Position numbers and translations under genes: made by a program. Below, piece by piece: positions 1 through 9,372 of a stretch of 64,000 bases of DNA (positions are counted from its first letter, which is position 1; each line of letters opens with the position of its first letter). Location: NCBI RefSeq assembly GCF_013778505.1, contig NZ_JAAOWU010000006.1:124001-188000 (forward strand), given 5' to 3'. Source of the DNA: Pseudomonas sivasensis (lineage in GTDB: Bacteria > Pseudomonadota > Gammaproteobacteria > Pseudomonadales > Pseudomonadaceae). The notes beneath the pieces were generated by a model, which saw only the letters and a list, made by a program, of their open reading frames with translations, had not been told where the DNA came from and searched no databases.

Positions 1-155
1 AAGACATGATTTACTCGTAGCGGATTAACTACTACAATTTTTCTTGCCTGTGCAGAACTCGCAGGACGACGTCCTCTTTGAGTCGCCTTAACGCTATTGG
101 CTAATAGCTTTGTCTGCAGTTGATATCAGCCAACAACACTATTGGAGTACAGATT
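1..155 (+). promoter_or_regulatory. mvaT upstream region
   Basis: This non-coding stretch precedes mvaT and must hold its promoter. A short dyad, AGGAC-gac-GTCCT, is visible near positions 62-74. I cannot assign a -35/-10 pair with confidence. The ribosome binding site GGAG at 144-147 lies 8 bases before the TTG start at 156. Confidence 0.4.
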
Positions 156-521
156 TTGTCCAGACTCGCCGAATTTCGCGCAGCAGAAAAAGCCCTTCAA
201 GAGCAGCTTGCCCAGCTGGAATCCCTGAAGAACGATGCTGGCCTGAAGAAAGAAATCGAATTCGAAGAAAAACTTCAAGGGCTGATGAAAACCTACGGCA
301 AAGGCCTGCGTGACATCATCCTGATCCTTGATCCAAACCCGGGCAAGGCCAGCGCTGCTGCTGCCAACGCACCAAAACAACGCCGTGCGCGCGTGGTCAA
401 GGTCTACCACAACCCGCACACCGGCGAGCTTATCGAAACCAAAGGCGGCAACCACCGCGGCCTCAAAGCATGGAAAGAACAGTACGGCGCCGCCACTGTA
501 GATTCCTGGCTTCGCGGCTGA
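156..521 (+). CDS. mvaT: MvaT, H-NS-family xenogeneic silencer
   Basis: This is a nucleoid-associated repressor that oligomerises on AT-rich DNA and silences acquired genes in Pseudomonas. The protein has 121 residues, the usual MvaT length. Residues 1-60 form the charged coiled-coil oligomerisation region, followed by a flexible Ala/Lys linker and the C-terminal DNA-binding domain with the KGGN motif at 96-99, which reads the minor groove in this family. An upstream ATG at 120 is in frame, but I chose the TTG at 156: it is preceded by GGAG at 8-base spacing and gives the family N-terminus MSRLAEFRAAEK. A strong terminator follows. The identity is certain and the start is well supported. Confidence 0.95.
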   Translation: MSRLAEFRAAEKALQEQLAQLESLKNDAGLKKEIEFEEKLQGLMKTYGKGLRDIILILDPNPGKASAAAANAPKQRRARVVKVYHNPHTGELIETKGGNHRGLKAWKEQYGAATVDSWLRG

Positions 522-540
522 TTACACCGCACTAATAAAG

Positions 541-566
541 AGCCCCGCGTCAGCGGGGCTTTTTTA
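541..566 (+). terminator. Rho-independent terminator of mvaT
   Basis: The hairpin AGCCCCGC-gtca-GCGGGGCT is followed by a run of Ts. It lies just after the mvaT stop, so mvaT is probably monocistronic. Confidence 0.9.
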
Positions 567-632
567 TTCAAGGGTTCGAAACCGAACTTAAATAACATTT
601 CATTTTGTTCAAATTCGACGCGCAACACGCAC

Positions 633-1169
633 TTAAAGTTTGAGGCTGTCGCGCACCGAACGGACTTCATCCTTACTCGCCTCGTAAGCATCGGCTTGAC
701 CCGCGTATGAGAAAACATACGCTTTATCGGTATCAACAGCTCCCACCAATGTTTGTGAAAGCACGTGCCGTCCATTCTCGGTAATCACACAGGTAGTTTC
801 CATGGCCTCAAGCCGACTCAATGTTGTCGAGTGCATTTTGCTGCAGACACTTTGGTAACCGCTCTGGGCAAAATCTTTCTGGATGGACTTGCGCATTTCC
901 AGCAATACACCCTGAAGATTAACGTTATGGCCCGCCTCAGTCGGCGTTGCCGTCAACTCCATCACCATCAGCGTGTTGCCGTTTTCATCGTTCTTGATTG
1001 AACGCTGACGCGAAACCGGCTGTGGCGTTGCCGGCGTTTCACCATCACGCACCACCTCCTCGACTTGCCAGCCGCTGGGCCAGTGGATTTCCGGATCCGC
1101 CGCCGAAACGAAAGGACTGGCCAACAGCAGGCATACAGCACTCAACAGCGGTTTACGACGTTCGGTCAT
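633..1169 (-). CDS. Exported DUF4946-type protein
   Basis: This is a 178-residue protein with a signal peptide: residues 1-24 hold a basic start (MTERRKP), a Leu-rich core and an Ala-Asp-Ala-like cleavage region. The rest is soluble and has two cysteines, in a CSK and a TCV context, that could form a periplasmic disulfide. It resembles the DUF4946 family of Pseudomonas exported proteins, whose function is unknown. I chose the ATG at 1169; a TTG five codons upstream is also in frame. It converges on mvaT and stands alone. I infer a periplasmic location and no specific role. Confidence 0.75.
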   Translation of the reverse strand: MTERRKPLLSAVCLLLASPFVSAADPEIHWPSGWQVEEVVRDGETPATPQPVSRQRSIKNDENGNTLMVMELTATPTEAGHNVNLQGVLLEMRKSIQKDFAQSGYQSVCSKMHSTTLSRLEAMETTCVITENGRHVLSQTLVGAVDTDKAYVFSYAGQADAYEASKDEVRSVRDSLKL

Positions 1170-1367
1170 GCGAAAGATACCCAAGGTTCAAGCGACAAAG
1201 TGTGAGGCCCGCTACCCGCTGATCGCAAGACCCGCGTGACCTTTTTCATTTGGCGCAGCAGGCGGGCCTTGCGTATCATGGCCCGGCTGCACGGATGCCA
1301 GCCGCAAGCCAAGGGAACGCTCCTCTCACCTGGAGCCGCGTTTGCCCCATTTTTTTCTGGAGGGCCC

Positions 1368-1889
1368 ATGAGCCTGCACGAACTGAACACTTTCCCGGGC
1401 GTCACCGCCCAACCTGACACCGCCACCACGAACTTCGTGTTCAACCACACCATGTTGCGGGTCAAGGACATCACCAAGTCCCTGGACTTCTACACCCGCG
1501 TACTGGGTTTTTCGCTGGTTGAAAAGCGTGATTTCCCCGAGGCTGAATTCAGCCTCTATTTCCTGGCCCTGGTGGACAAATCCCAGATCCCGGCCGACGC
1601 CGCCGCGCGCACCCAGTGGATGAAGTCGATCCCTGGCATCCTGGAACTGACCCACAACCACGGCACCGAAAACGACGCCGACTTCGCCTACCACAACGGC
1701 AACACCGACCCGCGTGGTTTTGGCCATATCTGCATCGCGGTGCCGGATATCGTCGCTGCGTGTGAACGCTTCGAAGCCCTGGGCTGCGATTTCCAGAAGC
1801 GCCTGACCGATGGCCGCATGAAGAGCCTGGCGTTCATCAAGGACCCGGATGCGTACTGGGTCGAGATTATCCAGCCCACGCCGCTGTAA
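1368..1889 (+). CDS. gloA: Lactoylglutathione lyase (glyoxalase I)
   Basis: The enzyme converts the hemithioacetal of methylglyoxal and glutathione to S-lactoylglutathione in the cytoplasm, a detoxification step. The 173-residue protein is a two-module glyoxalase/VOC fold. Expected metal ligands are visible at H27, E93 (in ILELTHNHG), H120 (GFGHICIAV) and E166 (YWVEIIQP). The longer form of about 170 residues matches the eukaryote-like Zn class known in Pseudomonas. The ATG at 1368 is preceded by TGGAGGG at good spacing; an in-frame extension back to 1236 lacks family similarity. A bidirectional terminator separates it from convergent ahpF. Confidence 0.95.
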   Translation: MSLHELNTFPGVTAQPDTATTNFVFNHTMLRVKDITKSLDFYTRVLGFSLVEKRDFPEAEFSLYFLALVDKSQIPADAAARTQWMKSIPGILELTHNHGTENDADFAYHNGNTDPRGFGHICIAVPDIVAACERFEALGCDFQKRLTDGRMKSLAFIKDPDAYWVEIIQPTPL

Positions 1890-1891
1890 CG

Positions 1892-1922
1892 AAAAAACCC
1901 CATGAGTGATCATGGGGTTTTT
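1892..1922. terminator. Bidirectional terminator gloA/ahpF
   Basis: The perfect stem CCCCATGA-gtga-TCATGGGG is flanked by A-run and T-run. It can end both the rightward gloA and the leftward ahpF transcripts. Confidence 0.9.
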
Positions 1923-1939
1923 CATTTGCAGCTGGGTAG

Positions 1940-3505
1940 TTACGCTGGCGCGGAGGTGCGGATCAGGTGATCAAAGGCACTCAGGGAAGCCTTGGCGCCC
2001 TCGCCTACTGCAATCACGATCTGCTTGTACGGCACGGTCGTCACGTCACCCGCGGCAAACACTCCGGGCAGTGAAGTTTCGCCACGCGCATCAACGATGA
2101 TTTCGCCACGCGGGGTCAACTCTACGGTGCCTTTGAGCCAGTCGGTGTTAGGCAGCAGGCCGATCTGCACGAAGATACCTTCCAGGTCGATGGTCTTGAA
2201 CTCGCCGCTGTCACGATCCTTGTATGCCAAGCCCGTGACTTTCTGGCCATCGCCTTTGACTTCACTGGTCAGCGCACTGGTGATCACGTCAACATTCGGC
2301 AGGCTGTAAAGCTTGCGCTGCAACACCGCATCGGCGCGCAGCTTGCTATCGAACTCCAGCAAGGTTACGTGGCTTACGATGCCCGCCAAGTCGATCGCTG
2401 CTTCCACGCCGGAGTTACCGCCGCCGATCACTGCCACACGCTTGCCTTTGAACAACGGACCATCGCAATGCGGGCAGAAGCATACGCCTTTGGCTTTGTA
2501 TTCCTGCTCGCCCGGCACGCCCATTTCACGCCAGCGGGCGCCAGTGGCCAAAATCACGGTCTTTGACTTGAGCGTCGCGCCGCTTTCAAAACGAATCTCG
2601 TGCAAGTCACCAGGGTTTTTCGCCGGGACCAGGCTGCTGGCACGCTGTAGGTTCATGATATCCACGTCGTACTGACGCACATGAGCCTCCAGTGCGCTGG
2701 CCAGTTTCGGCCCCTCGGTTTCCTGTACCGAGATGAAGTTCTCGATGGACATGGTGTCCAGCACCTGACCACCAAAACGCTCGGCGGCAACACCGGTGCG
2801 GATGCCTTTACGCGCAGCATAGATCGCGGCCGCTGAACCGGCTGGACCACCGCCGACGACGAGTACGTCAAAGGCGTCTTTGGCGCTGATTTTTTCGGCG
2901 GCTTTTTCAATACCACTGGTGTCGAGCTTGGCGAGAATTTCTTCCAGGCCCATGCGGCCCTGGCCGAAGTTCACGCCATTGAGGTACACACTTGGCACCG
3001 CCATGATCTGGCGCTCGTCGACTTCAGCCTGGAACAGCGCACCGTCGATGGCGACGTGACGGATGTTCGGGTTGAGAACGGCCATCAGGTTCAGCGCTTG
3101 GACCACGTCCGGGCAGTTCTGGCACGACAGCGAGAAGTAAGTCTCGAAGCTGAACTCACCTTTAAGGGCGCGAATCTGTTCAATCACTTCGACACTGGCC
3201 TTCGACGGGTGGCCACCGACTTGCAGCAGGGCCAACACCAGCGAAGTAAATTCATGGCCCATGGGGATGCCGGCGAAACGCAGGCTGATATCGGCACCTG
3301 GGCGGTTGATGGAGAACGACGGTTTACGCGCGTCATCGCCATCGGTTTTCAGGGCGATCAGCGTGGTGAGGCTGGTTACGTCCTGCAGAAGGGCAAGCAT
3401 TTCCTGGGATTTCGCGCCGTCATCGAGGGAGGCGACGATCTCGATCGGCTGGGTGACCCGTTCCAGGTATGACTTCAACTGAGCTTTAAGATTGGCGTCC
3501 AACAT
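1940..3505 (-). CDS. ahpF: Alkyl hydroperoxide reductase subunit F
   Basis: AhpF is the NADH-dependent flavin disulfide reductase that regenerates AhpC. The 521-residue length is that of the full family. The N-terminal tandem thioredoxin-like domain carries SCQNC (C128, C131). The FAD motif VVGGGPAG is at 216-223, the redox centre CPHC at C344/C347, and an NAD-binding VIGGGNSG motif follows. The gene is downstream of ahpC on the same strand, but a strong terminator lies between them, so ahpF probably relies on read-through or its own promoter. Identity is secure. Confidence 0.97.
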   Translation of the reverse strand: MLDANLKAQLKSYLERVTQPIEIVASLDDGAKSQEMLALLQDVTSLTTLIALKTDGDDARKPSFSINRPGADISLRFAGIPMGHEFTSLVLALLQVGGHPSKASVEVIEQIRALKGEFSFETYFSLSCQNCPDVVQALNLMAVLNPNIRHVAIDGALFQAEVDERQIMAVPSVYLNGVNFGQGRMGLEEILAKLDTSGIEKAAEKISAKDAFDVLVVGGGPAGSAAAIYAARKGIRTGVAAERFGGQVLDTMSIENFISVQETEGPKLASALEAHVRQYDVDIMNLQRASSLVPAKNPGDLHEIRFESGATLKSKTVILATGARWREMGVPGEQEYKAKGVCFCPHCDGPLFKGKRVAVIGGGNSGVEAAIDLAGIVSHVTLLEFDSKLRADAVLQRKLYSLPNVDVITSALTSEVKGDGQKVTGLAYKDRDSGEFKTIDLEGIFVQIGLLPNTDWLKGTVELTPRGEIIVDARGETSLPGVFAAGDVTTVPYKQIVIAVGEGAKASLSAFDHLIRTSAPA

Positions 3506-3533
3506 ACGGGCGATTTCCTTTAATTCTGGGTAT

Positions 3534-3570
3534 AAAAAAACGCCCGAGCGAATCTCGCCCGGGCGTTTTT
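3534..3570 (-). terminator. Terminator between ahpC and ahpF
   Basis: The stem CGCCCG...CGGGCG with an inner GCGA/TCGC stem is flanked by seven As and five Ts, so it is bidirectional in form. On the minus strand it ends ahpC and would reduce ahpF relative to ahpC. Confidence 0.88.
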
Positions 3571-3628
3571 GAGGGCGGTTGCAGCTTACTTGGTAGGTGC
3601 GGAAACCCGCCCTTGATGCTTCATAGAC

Positions 3629-4192
3629 TTAGATCTTGCCGACCAGATCCAGGGACGGAGCCAAGGTGGCCTCGCCTTCTTTCCACTTGGCTGGGCACAC
3701 TTCGCCTGGGTGGGCAGCGACGTACTGGGCAGCTTTGATTTTGCGCAGCAGCTCGGAAGCGTCACGGCCAACACCACCGTCGTTCAGTTCAACGATCTTG
3801 ATCTGACCTTCTGGGTTGATCACGAACGTACCGCGATCTGCCAGGCCAGCTTCTTCGATCAGCACGTCGAAGTTGCGGGAGATGGTCAGGGTTGGGTCGC
3901 CGATCATGGTGTATTGGATCTTGCCGATGGCTGGCGAGGTGTTGTGCCAGGCAGCGTGGGCAAAATGGGTGTCGGTGGAAACGCTGTAGATTTCGACGCC
4001 CAGTTTCTGGAATTCGGCGTGGTTGTCAGCCAGGTCTTCCAGCTCGGTTGGGCAAACGAAGGTGAAGTCGGCTGGGTAGAAGAAGAACACCGACCACTTA
4101 CCTTTCAGGTCAGCATCAGACACGTCTACGAAGTTGCCGTTTTTGAACGCGGTAGCTTTGAACGGTTTTACTTGGCTGTTGATGATAGGCAT
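3629..4192 (-). CDS. ahpC: Alkyl hydroperoxide reductase subunit C (peroxiredoxin)
   Basis: AhpC is a typical 2-Cys peroxiredoxin that reduces H2O2 and organic peroxides and is recycled by AhpF. The protein has 187 residues. The peroxidatic cysteine C47 sits in [10 protein letters not shown], and the resolving cysteine C166 in [11 protein letters not shown] chose the ATG at 4192, which follows GGAG and gives the family start MPIINSQ; the open frame extends 17 codons upstream without similarity. An OxyR-type element lies 70-106 bases upstream. Identity is certain. Confidence 0.97.
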   Translation of the reverse strand: MPIINSQVKPFKATAFKNGNFVDVSDADLKGKWSVFFFYPADFTFVCPTELEDLADNHAEFQKLGVEIYSVSTDTHFAHAAWHNTSPAIGKIQYTMIGDPTLTISRNFDVLIEEAGLADRGTFVINPEGQIKIVELNDGGVGRDASELLRKIKAAQYVAAHPGEVCPAKWKEGEATLAPSLDLVGKI

Positions 4193-4261
4193 CGTTGACT
4201 CTCCGTCAGGGGTTAAGAAGTTGATGGGGTGAATCCTACCCACTCTTTCCGACGCTGGCTC

Positions 4262-4298
4262 ATTGGCAAACCTGATGCTGACGATTGGTTTTCCCTAT
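4262..4298 (-). promoter_or_regulatory. OxyR-type binding site upstream of ahpC
   Basis: Read on the minus strand, four tetranucleotides ATAG, CAAT, ATCA and CAAT occur exactly 7 bases apart. This matches the OxyR pattern ATAG-N7-CTAT-N7-ATAG-N7-CTAT with some mismatches. Its position just upstream of ahpC fits peroxide-inducible activation. The spacing is seen directly; OxyR binding is inferred. Confidence 0.6.
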
Positions 4299-4325
4299 CA
4301 GGAGACTGTATTAATAGAAGAAATC

Positions 4326-5258
4326 TCAAAGCAGCGGTTGAGTCGCCAATGTCATGCCGAGGAAGGGCGTCGCTTCAACATAGCGCATGGCGGATTTCAT
4401 GTCGTTCCAGCCGACATAACTCATCAACGACTTCAAATCCCAGCCGCTGCGATGGGCCCAGGTGGCAAAGCCCCGACGCAAGGAATGGCTGGTGTACTGC
4501 TCGGCGGCGATGCCTGCGCGCTCCAGCGCCTGACGCAACAACGGGATCACGCTGTTGGGGTGCAAGCCCTCCTCGCCCAGGTTGCCCCAACGGTCGATGC
4601 CCCGGAATACCGGACCACGCACCAGCGCTGCTGCGCTGAGCCATTCGCTGTAGGCCTGAACGGGGCACAGGCGCAGCAGCGCAGGCGTGTGATAGGTCTT
4701 GCCGAGGTTGTCGCGGTCACTTTTGCTGCGCGGAAGGTACAGGCTGATGCCGGTTCCGGGTGTGGCCTGAACATGTTCAATGCTCAGTCGACACAACTCA
4801 TCGCTACGAAAGCCACGCCAGAAGCCGAGCAGGATTAACGCGGTGTCGCGCTTGGCACGGAGCAGGCGCGGCTGATCGTGTGCGTGGGCTGCCTCTTGCG
4901 CTTCAGCGTCAAGCGATGCAACCACCTGCTCCAAATGCTTGAGCTGCAATGGCTCGGCCTGCTTCTCCTGCACAGGGTGCACGGCGCGAATACCCTTGAG
5001 CACTTTGCGCACCACGGGGGCTTTGGTCGGGTCGGGGAACCCCTGGCTGGTGTGCCATTGCGCAAGCGCCGACAGCCTCAGCTTCAGCGTGTTAACCGCA
5101 AGCACGCCCGCATGGGCCGCCAGATAGCGCGCCACGCTGTCACTGGTGGCCGGCAGAAACCCGCCCCAGCTGACTTCAAAGTGCTCAATCGCCGCGCGGT
5201 AGCTACGGCGTGTGTTGTCGCGGGTGGCAGCGTTGAGATAACGATCAAGATCGCTCAT
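4326..5258 (-). CDS. Tyrosine site-specific recombinase
   Basis: This is a 310-residue phage-integrase/XerC-like recombinase. The N-terminal core-binding domain spans about residues 5-100 and the catalytic domain 105-305. The catalytic set looks complete: R151 (GFRSDELCRL), K179, H258-x-x-R261 (HSLRR), W284 in place of the usual second His, and the nucleophile Y293 (MRYVEA). It is not XerC or XerD, and no phage genes adjoin it. It is divergent from a kfrA-like gene across a 170-base AT-rich region, which suggests a two-gene module. Its substrate sites are unknown. Confidence 0.9.
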   Translation of the reverse strand: MSDLDRYLNAATRDNTRRSYRAAIEHFEVSWGGFLPATSDSVARYLAAHAGVLAVNTLKLRLSALAQWHTSQGFPDPTKAPVVRKVLKGIRAVHPVQEKQAEPLQLKHLEQVVASLDAEAQEAAHAHDQPRLLRAKRDTALILLGFWRGFRSDELCRLSIEHVQATPGTGISLYLPRSKSDRDNLGKTYHTPALLRLCPVQAYSEWLSAAALVRGPVFRGIDRWGNLGEEGLHPNSVIPLLRQALERAGIAAEQYTSHSLRRGFATWAHRSGWDLKSLMSYVGWNDMKSAMRYVEATPFLGMTLATQPLL

Positions 5259-5369
5259 GGGAGGCCTATTCGTACTGCGGGCATGCGTTTCTGCGCGTGA
5301 AGCGCTTATGACGCGGGATAATACGCCAATATCCCATCTGAGAAAGCTTGATTTTTAAGGACTTTATAT

Positions 5370-5415
5370 TCGTGATATAGTACGTATATACATACCATGT
5401 ACCACAATACTAAAT
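5370..5415. promoter_or_regulatory. AT-rich dyads between recombinase and kfrA-like gene
   Basis: The divergent intergenic region carries ATATA-gtacg-TATAT (5375-5389), the palindrome GTATATAC nearby, and two further GTAC or ATAC motifs. It resembles the operator of an autoregulated KfrA-type repressor. A TATAGT that could act as a -10 for the rightward gene is embedded in it. No binding has been shown. Confidence 0.5.
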
Positions 5416-5428
5416 CGACGGAGACCCC

Positions 5429-6436
5429 ATGGCTCGCGGCGGCATAAACAAAGCAGTAGTTCAAACGGCACGCCTGGCGATCCTTGCCCGCGGCGAGAAC
5501 CCAAGCATCGACGCAGTACGCATCGAAATGGGCAATACCGGTTCGAAAACCACGATCCATCGCTACCTGAAGGAGCTGGACGACAGCGAAAGTCGCCTAA
5601 CCATCACCGAAGCGCCGATTGACGACGAGTTGGGTGAACTGGTTTCGCGACTGGCTCAGCGCTTAAAGGAGAAGGCTCAAGAGCCGATTGACCTGGCCTT
5701 GGCGCAGTTCGAACAGCAGAAAGCCGCCCTACTCGCCGAGCTCGACGCGCTTCAAGAGGCCCACGGCCAACTCAAGCAGCAATTCGATATTCAGGCCGCG
5801 GCGCTGGCCGAAGAAAGCGCTGCGCTGCAAACAGCCAGTACCAGCCTTCAGACCGAGCAAACCCGTAATGCAGGGCTTAGCCAGGCGTGCAGTGATTACG
5901 AGCTGAGGATTAGCGATAAGGACGAACAGATTCGCTCACTGGAAGAAAAGCACCTTCACGCCCGCGACGCGCTGGAGCACTACCGCAATGCAATCAAGGA
6001 GCAACGCGAGCAGGAGCAGCGGCGCCATGAAGGCCAGCTGCAGCAGGTACAGGCGGAACTGCGCCAGGCCCAACAAAGCGCTATGGTGCGCCAGGATGAG
6101 ATCACTCAACTGCATCGCGACAACGAGCGCCTACTGATCGAGCATCGGGTGACGGCGAAGGAATTGACGACGCTGCAGGAGCAAACCCGCAAAGATCAAG
6201 CGCAGCAGGCGAAGCTGAGCGAACAGATGAACCAGATAGATAGCGAGCGCGCCCTGCTTCAAGAGCGTCTGCGGGTAGCCGTGCTGGAAAGCCAGTCACG
6301 CCAGGAAGCACTGACCGAACACCAGCACGCCAACAAGACCCTGGAACTGGACCTTATCAAGGCTCAGGCCAGTATCGAGGCATTGCGACTGGCGGCCGTC
6401 GTTGCAACGGCGCCAGAGGCAACGCCTAAAGCCTGA
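5429..6436 (+). CDS. KfrA-like DNA-binding coiled-coil protein
   Basis: This 335-residue protein has an N-terminal KfrA-type helix-turn-helix domain (about residues 1-115, with GNTGSKTTIHRYLKEL near 37-52), followed by a very long alpha-helical coiled coil rich in Gln, Glu and Arg up to about residue 320. KfrA proteins were described on plasmids such as RK2, where they bind their own promoter and support partition. Chromosomal copies next to an integrase suggest a former mobile module or a nucleoid-structuring role. The start at 5429 follows GGAG at 5420-5423. Its last base abuts the end of gor, which is convergent. Confidence 0.85.
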   Translation: MARGGINKAVVQTARLAILARGENPSIDAVRIEMGNTGSKTTIHRYLKELDDSESRLTITEAPIDDELGELVSRLAQRLKEKAQEPIDLALAQFEQQKAALLAELDALQEAHGQLKQQFDIQAAALAEESAALQTASTSLQTEQTRNAGLSQACSDYELRISDKDEQIRSLEEKHLHARDALEHYRNAIKEQREQEQRRHEGQLQQVQAELRQAQQSAMVRQDEITQLHRDNERLLIEHRVTAKELTTLQEQTRKDQAQQAKLSEQMNQIDSERALLQERLRVAVLESQSRQEALTEHQHANKTLELDLIKAQASIEALRLAAVVATAPEATPKA

Positions 6437-7795
6437 TCAGTCCGCCACAGGCGTGCGCATGGTGACGAACTCTTCCGCCGCCGTAGGGTGCACGCCGATG
6501 GTTTCATCGAAGTGACGCTTGGTGGCGCCGGCCTTGAGCGCAATCGCAAGGCCCTGGACGATCTCACCGGCGTCCGGGCCGACCATATGGCAACCCAGCA
6601 CCTTGTCGGTGTCGGCATCAACCACCAATTTCATCAGGGTTTTCTCCTGGCAATCCGTTAGGGTCAACTTCATTGGCCGGAAACGGCTTTCGAAGATCTG
6701 CACCTTATGGCCGTTCTTTTTCGCCTCTTCTTCCGTCAAGCCGACAGTGCCGATATTCGGCAAGCTGAATACCGCCGTCGGAATCATTGCGTAATCCACC
6801 GGGCGATATTGCTCAGGTTTGAACAAACGACGCGCCACGGCCATGCCTTCAGCCAGCGCCACCGGCGTCAGCTGCACGCGACCGATCACATCACCGATAG
6901 CCAGGATTGACGCTTCGGTAGTTTCGTACAGGTCATTGACCTGAACAAAGCCACGCTCATCCAACTCGACGCCTGTGTTTTCCAGCCCCAGGTTATCCAG
7001 CATCGGACGCCGGCCCGTGGCGTAGAAGACGCAATCAGCTTCCAGCACACGACCGTCCTTCAGGGTGGCCTTAAGACTACCGTCGACTTGTTTTTCAATG
7101 CGTTCGATATCGGCATTGAATTGCAGGTCCAGGCCACGCTTGGTCAGCTCTTCCTGCAGGTGCTTGCGCACCGCACCATCAAAACCACGCAGGAACAGAT
7201 CGCCGCGATACAGCAGCGACGTCTTAGCACCCAGCCCATGGAAAATACCCGCGAACTCAACGGCGATATAACCACCACCAACCACCAGCACGCGCTTGGG
7301 CAGCTCTTTAAGGAAGAACGCCTCGTTGGAGCCGATGGCGTGCTCACGCCCTGGAATATCCGGAATCTGCGGCCAGCCGCCAGTTGCGATCAGGATGTGT
7401 TTGGCGGTGAAACGCTCGCCATTGATCTCCACTTGATGTGGATCAACCAAGCGCGCATGCCCTTCATGCAGGGTCACGCCACTGTTGACCAGCAAGTTGC
7501 GGTAGATGCCATTGAGGCGGTTGATCTCGCGATCCTTGTTGGCGATCAGCGTCGCCCAATCAAAATTCGCCTCCCCAAGGGACCAGCCAAAGCCACTGGC
7601 CTGCTCGAAGTCTTCGGCAAAATGCGCGCCGTACACCAACAGCTTCTTAGGTACGCAGCCCACGTTAACGCAGGTGCCGCCCAAATAACGGCTTTCCGCC
7701 ACGGCTACCTTGGCGCCAAAGCCCGCAGCAAAGCGCGCCGCACGAACACCGCCGGAACCGGCGCCAATCACATACAGATCAAAATCGTAGGCCAT
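6437..7795 (-). CDS. gor: Glutathione-disulfide reductase
   Basis: This is the NADPH-dependent FAD enzyme that reduces GSSG to GSH in the cytoplasm. The 452-residue length is standard. The FAD motif GAGSGG is at 11-16 and the redox-active pair C42/C47 is in [12 protein letters not shown]. The NADPH-binding motif GGGYIAVEF and the C-terminal dimerisation domain with the catalytic HPTAAEE histidine are visible. It starts with GGAG spacing upstream and precedes the galU region. With gloA and ahpCF it gives this stretch a redox and electrophile-defence flavour, but these are separate transcription units. Confidence 0.97.
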   Translation of the reverse strand: MAYDFDLYVIGAGSGGVRAARFAAGFGAKVAVAESRYLGGTCVNVGCVPKKLLVYGAHFAEDFEQASGFGWSLGEANFDWATLIANKDREINRLNGIYRNLLVNSGVTLHEGHARLVDPHQVEINGERFTAKHILIATGGWPQIPDIPGREHAIGSNEAFFLKELPKRVLVVGGGYIAVEFAGIFHGLGAKTSLLYRGDLFLRGFDGAVRKHLQEELTKRGLDLQFNADIERIEKQVDGSLKATLKDGRVLEADCVFYATGRRPMLDNLGLENTGVELDERGFVQVNDLYETTEASILAIGDVIGRVQLTPVALAEGMAVARRLFKPEQYRPVDYAMIPTAVFSLPNIGTVGLTEEEAKKNGHKVQIFESRFRPMKLTLTDCQEKTLMKLVVDADTDKVLGCHMVGPDAGEIVQGLAIALKAGATKRHFDETIGVHPTAAEEFVTMRTPVAD

Positions 7796-7849
7796 TTCAC
7801 TCTCCTCGGCAGGACATCAGCATACCGACTTACATGGGGCTGAAAAACG

Positions 7850-7875
7850 AAAAAGCCACCCGAAGGTGGCTTTTT
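7850..7875 (-). terminator. Terminator of galU
   Basis: The hairpin AAAAAGCCACC-cgaa-GGTGGCTTTTT follows galU on the minus strand. Confidence 0.9.
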
Positions 7876-7894
7876 AGCAGCGGGCAAGCGTGAA

Positions 7895-8734
7895 TCAGTA
7901 AGCCTTGCCAGTCTTGTAGAAGTGCTCGTAGCAGAAGTTGGTTGCTTCGATGTAGCCTTCGGCGCCACCGCAGTCAAAACGACGACCCTTGAACTTGTAC
8001 GCGATCACGCAACCGTCTTTGGCCTGCTTCAACAGGGCGTCGGTGATTTGGATTTCACCACCCTTGCCTGGCTCGGTTTCTTCGATCAACTTGAAGATGT
8101 CCGGAGTCAGGATGTAACGACCGATGATCGCCAGGTTCGACGGTGCATCTTCAGGCGCCGGCTTCTCAACCATGTCGCGTACGCGGATCAGGCCATCACC
8201 AATGTCGTCACCGGCGATCACGCCGTACTTGTTGGTCTCTTGAGGATCAACTTCTTGAACCGCAACGATGGTGCAACGGTATTTCTGGTACAGCTTGACC
8301 ATTTGGGTCAGTACGCCGTCGCCTTCCAGGTTCACACACAGGTCGTCCGCGAGCACCACGGCGAACGGTTCGTCACCGATAAGCGGGCGACCGGTCAGGA
8401 TGGCGTGGCCAAGGCCTTTCATCTGGGTCTGACGGGTGTAGGAGAACGAGCACTCGTCCAGCAGCTTGCGGATACCGACCAGGTATTTTTCCTTGTCGGT
8501 GCCCTTGATTTGGTTTTCCAGCTCGTAGCTGATGTCGAAGTGGTCTTCCAGGGCGCGTTTACCACGACCGGTAACGATGGAGATTTCGTTCAGACCGGCA
8601 TCCAATGCCTCTTCGACGCCGTACTGAATCAGTGGCTTGTTTACCACCGGCAGCATCTCTTTAGGCATGGCCTTGGTCGCTGGCAAGAAGCGAGTGCCGT
8701 AACCGGCTGCTGGGAACAAGCATTTCTTGATCAT
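7895..8734 (-). CDS. galU: UTP-glucose-1-phosphate uridylyltransferase
   Basis: GalU makes UDP-glucose from glucose-1-phosphate and UTP for LPS and exopolysaccharide. The protein has 279 residues. The nucleotidyltransferase signature GYGTRFLPATKAMPKEMLPV lies at residues 11-30, and the substrate loops VLADDLC and EKPAPEDAPSN are present. I chose the ATG at 8734, giving the family start MIKKCLFPAAGYGTR; 17 further in-frame codons upstream are not conserved. The 300-base region upstream probably contains its promoter. Confidence 0.97.
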   Translation of the reverse strand: MIKKCLFPAAGYGTRFLPATKAMPKEMLPVVNKPLIQYGVEEALDAGLNEISIVTGRGKRALEDHFDISYELENQIKGTDKEKYLVGIRKLLDECSFSYTRQTQMKGLGHAILTGRPLIGDEPFAVVLADDLCVNLEGDGVLTQMVKLYQKYRCTIVAVQEVDPQETNKYGVIAGDDIGDGLIRVRDMVEKPAPEDAPSNLAIIGRYILTPDIFKLIEETEPGKGGEIQITDALLKQAKDGCVIAYKFKGRRFDCGGAEGYIEATNFCYEHFYKTGKAY

Positions 8735-9043
8735 ATAAGTCCTTACAAAGGGCTGTGCGTACGGAATTCGGCGCAGTCTAATCACGCCGCAGTCACCTTA
8801 CAATGGGTCCTGCTGGCGTTGCGATGTCAACATAGAGAAAAAATGTCGGCGTAAGTTCCACTTATCTTACGAAGAACGTTTGCACCGCCACGGCAAAAAA
8901 TGCCCCGCGCCCCTGTTTAAAAGAGCGTAAACCCTTTTAGCACGCTTTCAAGGCCGGAACACTGCCTTGGAATAACTTGCGCGGCTGCTCGGCATTTGGC
9001 GCTATCATGATGACCTTGAACCAGACCACGAGATTGTTAATAG
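8735..9043. other. Intergenic region galU / small protein gene
   Basis: This 309-base stretch separates two divergent genes. It should carry both promoters. I see no recognisable operator, RNA structure or coding sequence in it. The only symmetry is a loose TTTAAAAGAG...CTTTTAG pairing near 8916-8940. Confidence 0.5.
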
Positions 9044-9229
9044 ATGTCAGAACCCAAAGGCGTGAACGGCTACCTGATCACCAAGCGAGCAGACGGCTGG
9101 CACCTGATCAACTTCCACGGCGACAGCGTCGCGGGCGTTTTCGAGACCGAGAGCATGGCGATTGCCGTAGCCGAAGTGTTTGTGGATGAAGCGGGCCACG
9201 CGTCGAGCAAACGACCGAAGACCAAGTAA
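9044..9229 (+). CDS. Small conserved-looking protein, 61 residues
   Basis: The product starts MSEPKGVNGYLITKRADGWHL and ends in a Lys-rich tail (SSKRPKTK). It has no signal peptide or membrane segment. The predicted mix of beta strands and a helix (ESMAIAVAEVFVDEAG) suggests a small cytoplasmic domain. Upstream only a weak GAG is available as ribosome binding site. A perfect terminator follows 16 bases downstream, which supports a real transcription unit. I do not recognise a named family. Confidence 0.7.
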   Translation: MSEPKGVNGYLITKRADGWHLINFHGDSVAGVFETESMAIAVAEVFVDEAGHASSKRPKTK

Positions 9230-9245
9230 GCCTACAGGCCTACGC

Positions 9246-9277
9246 AAAAAGCCCCCGATTTAAGGGGCTTTTTTTGT
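9246..9277 (+). terminator. Rho-independent terminator
   Basis: AAAAAGCCCC-cgatttaa-GGGGCTTTTTTT ends the small gene at 9044-9229. Confidence 0.9.
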
Positions 9278-9372
9278 GTTTATCTGTACCTAGATGGCAG
9301 TTAGCTATAATCTGCCGAAAACGCCCCACGACAGTGTCAGCGCCCTTCCCACACCCTCGACGACGAACACTC

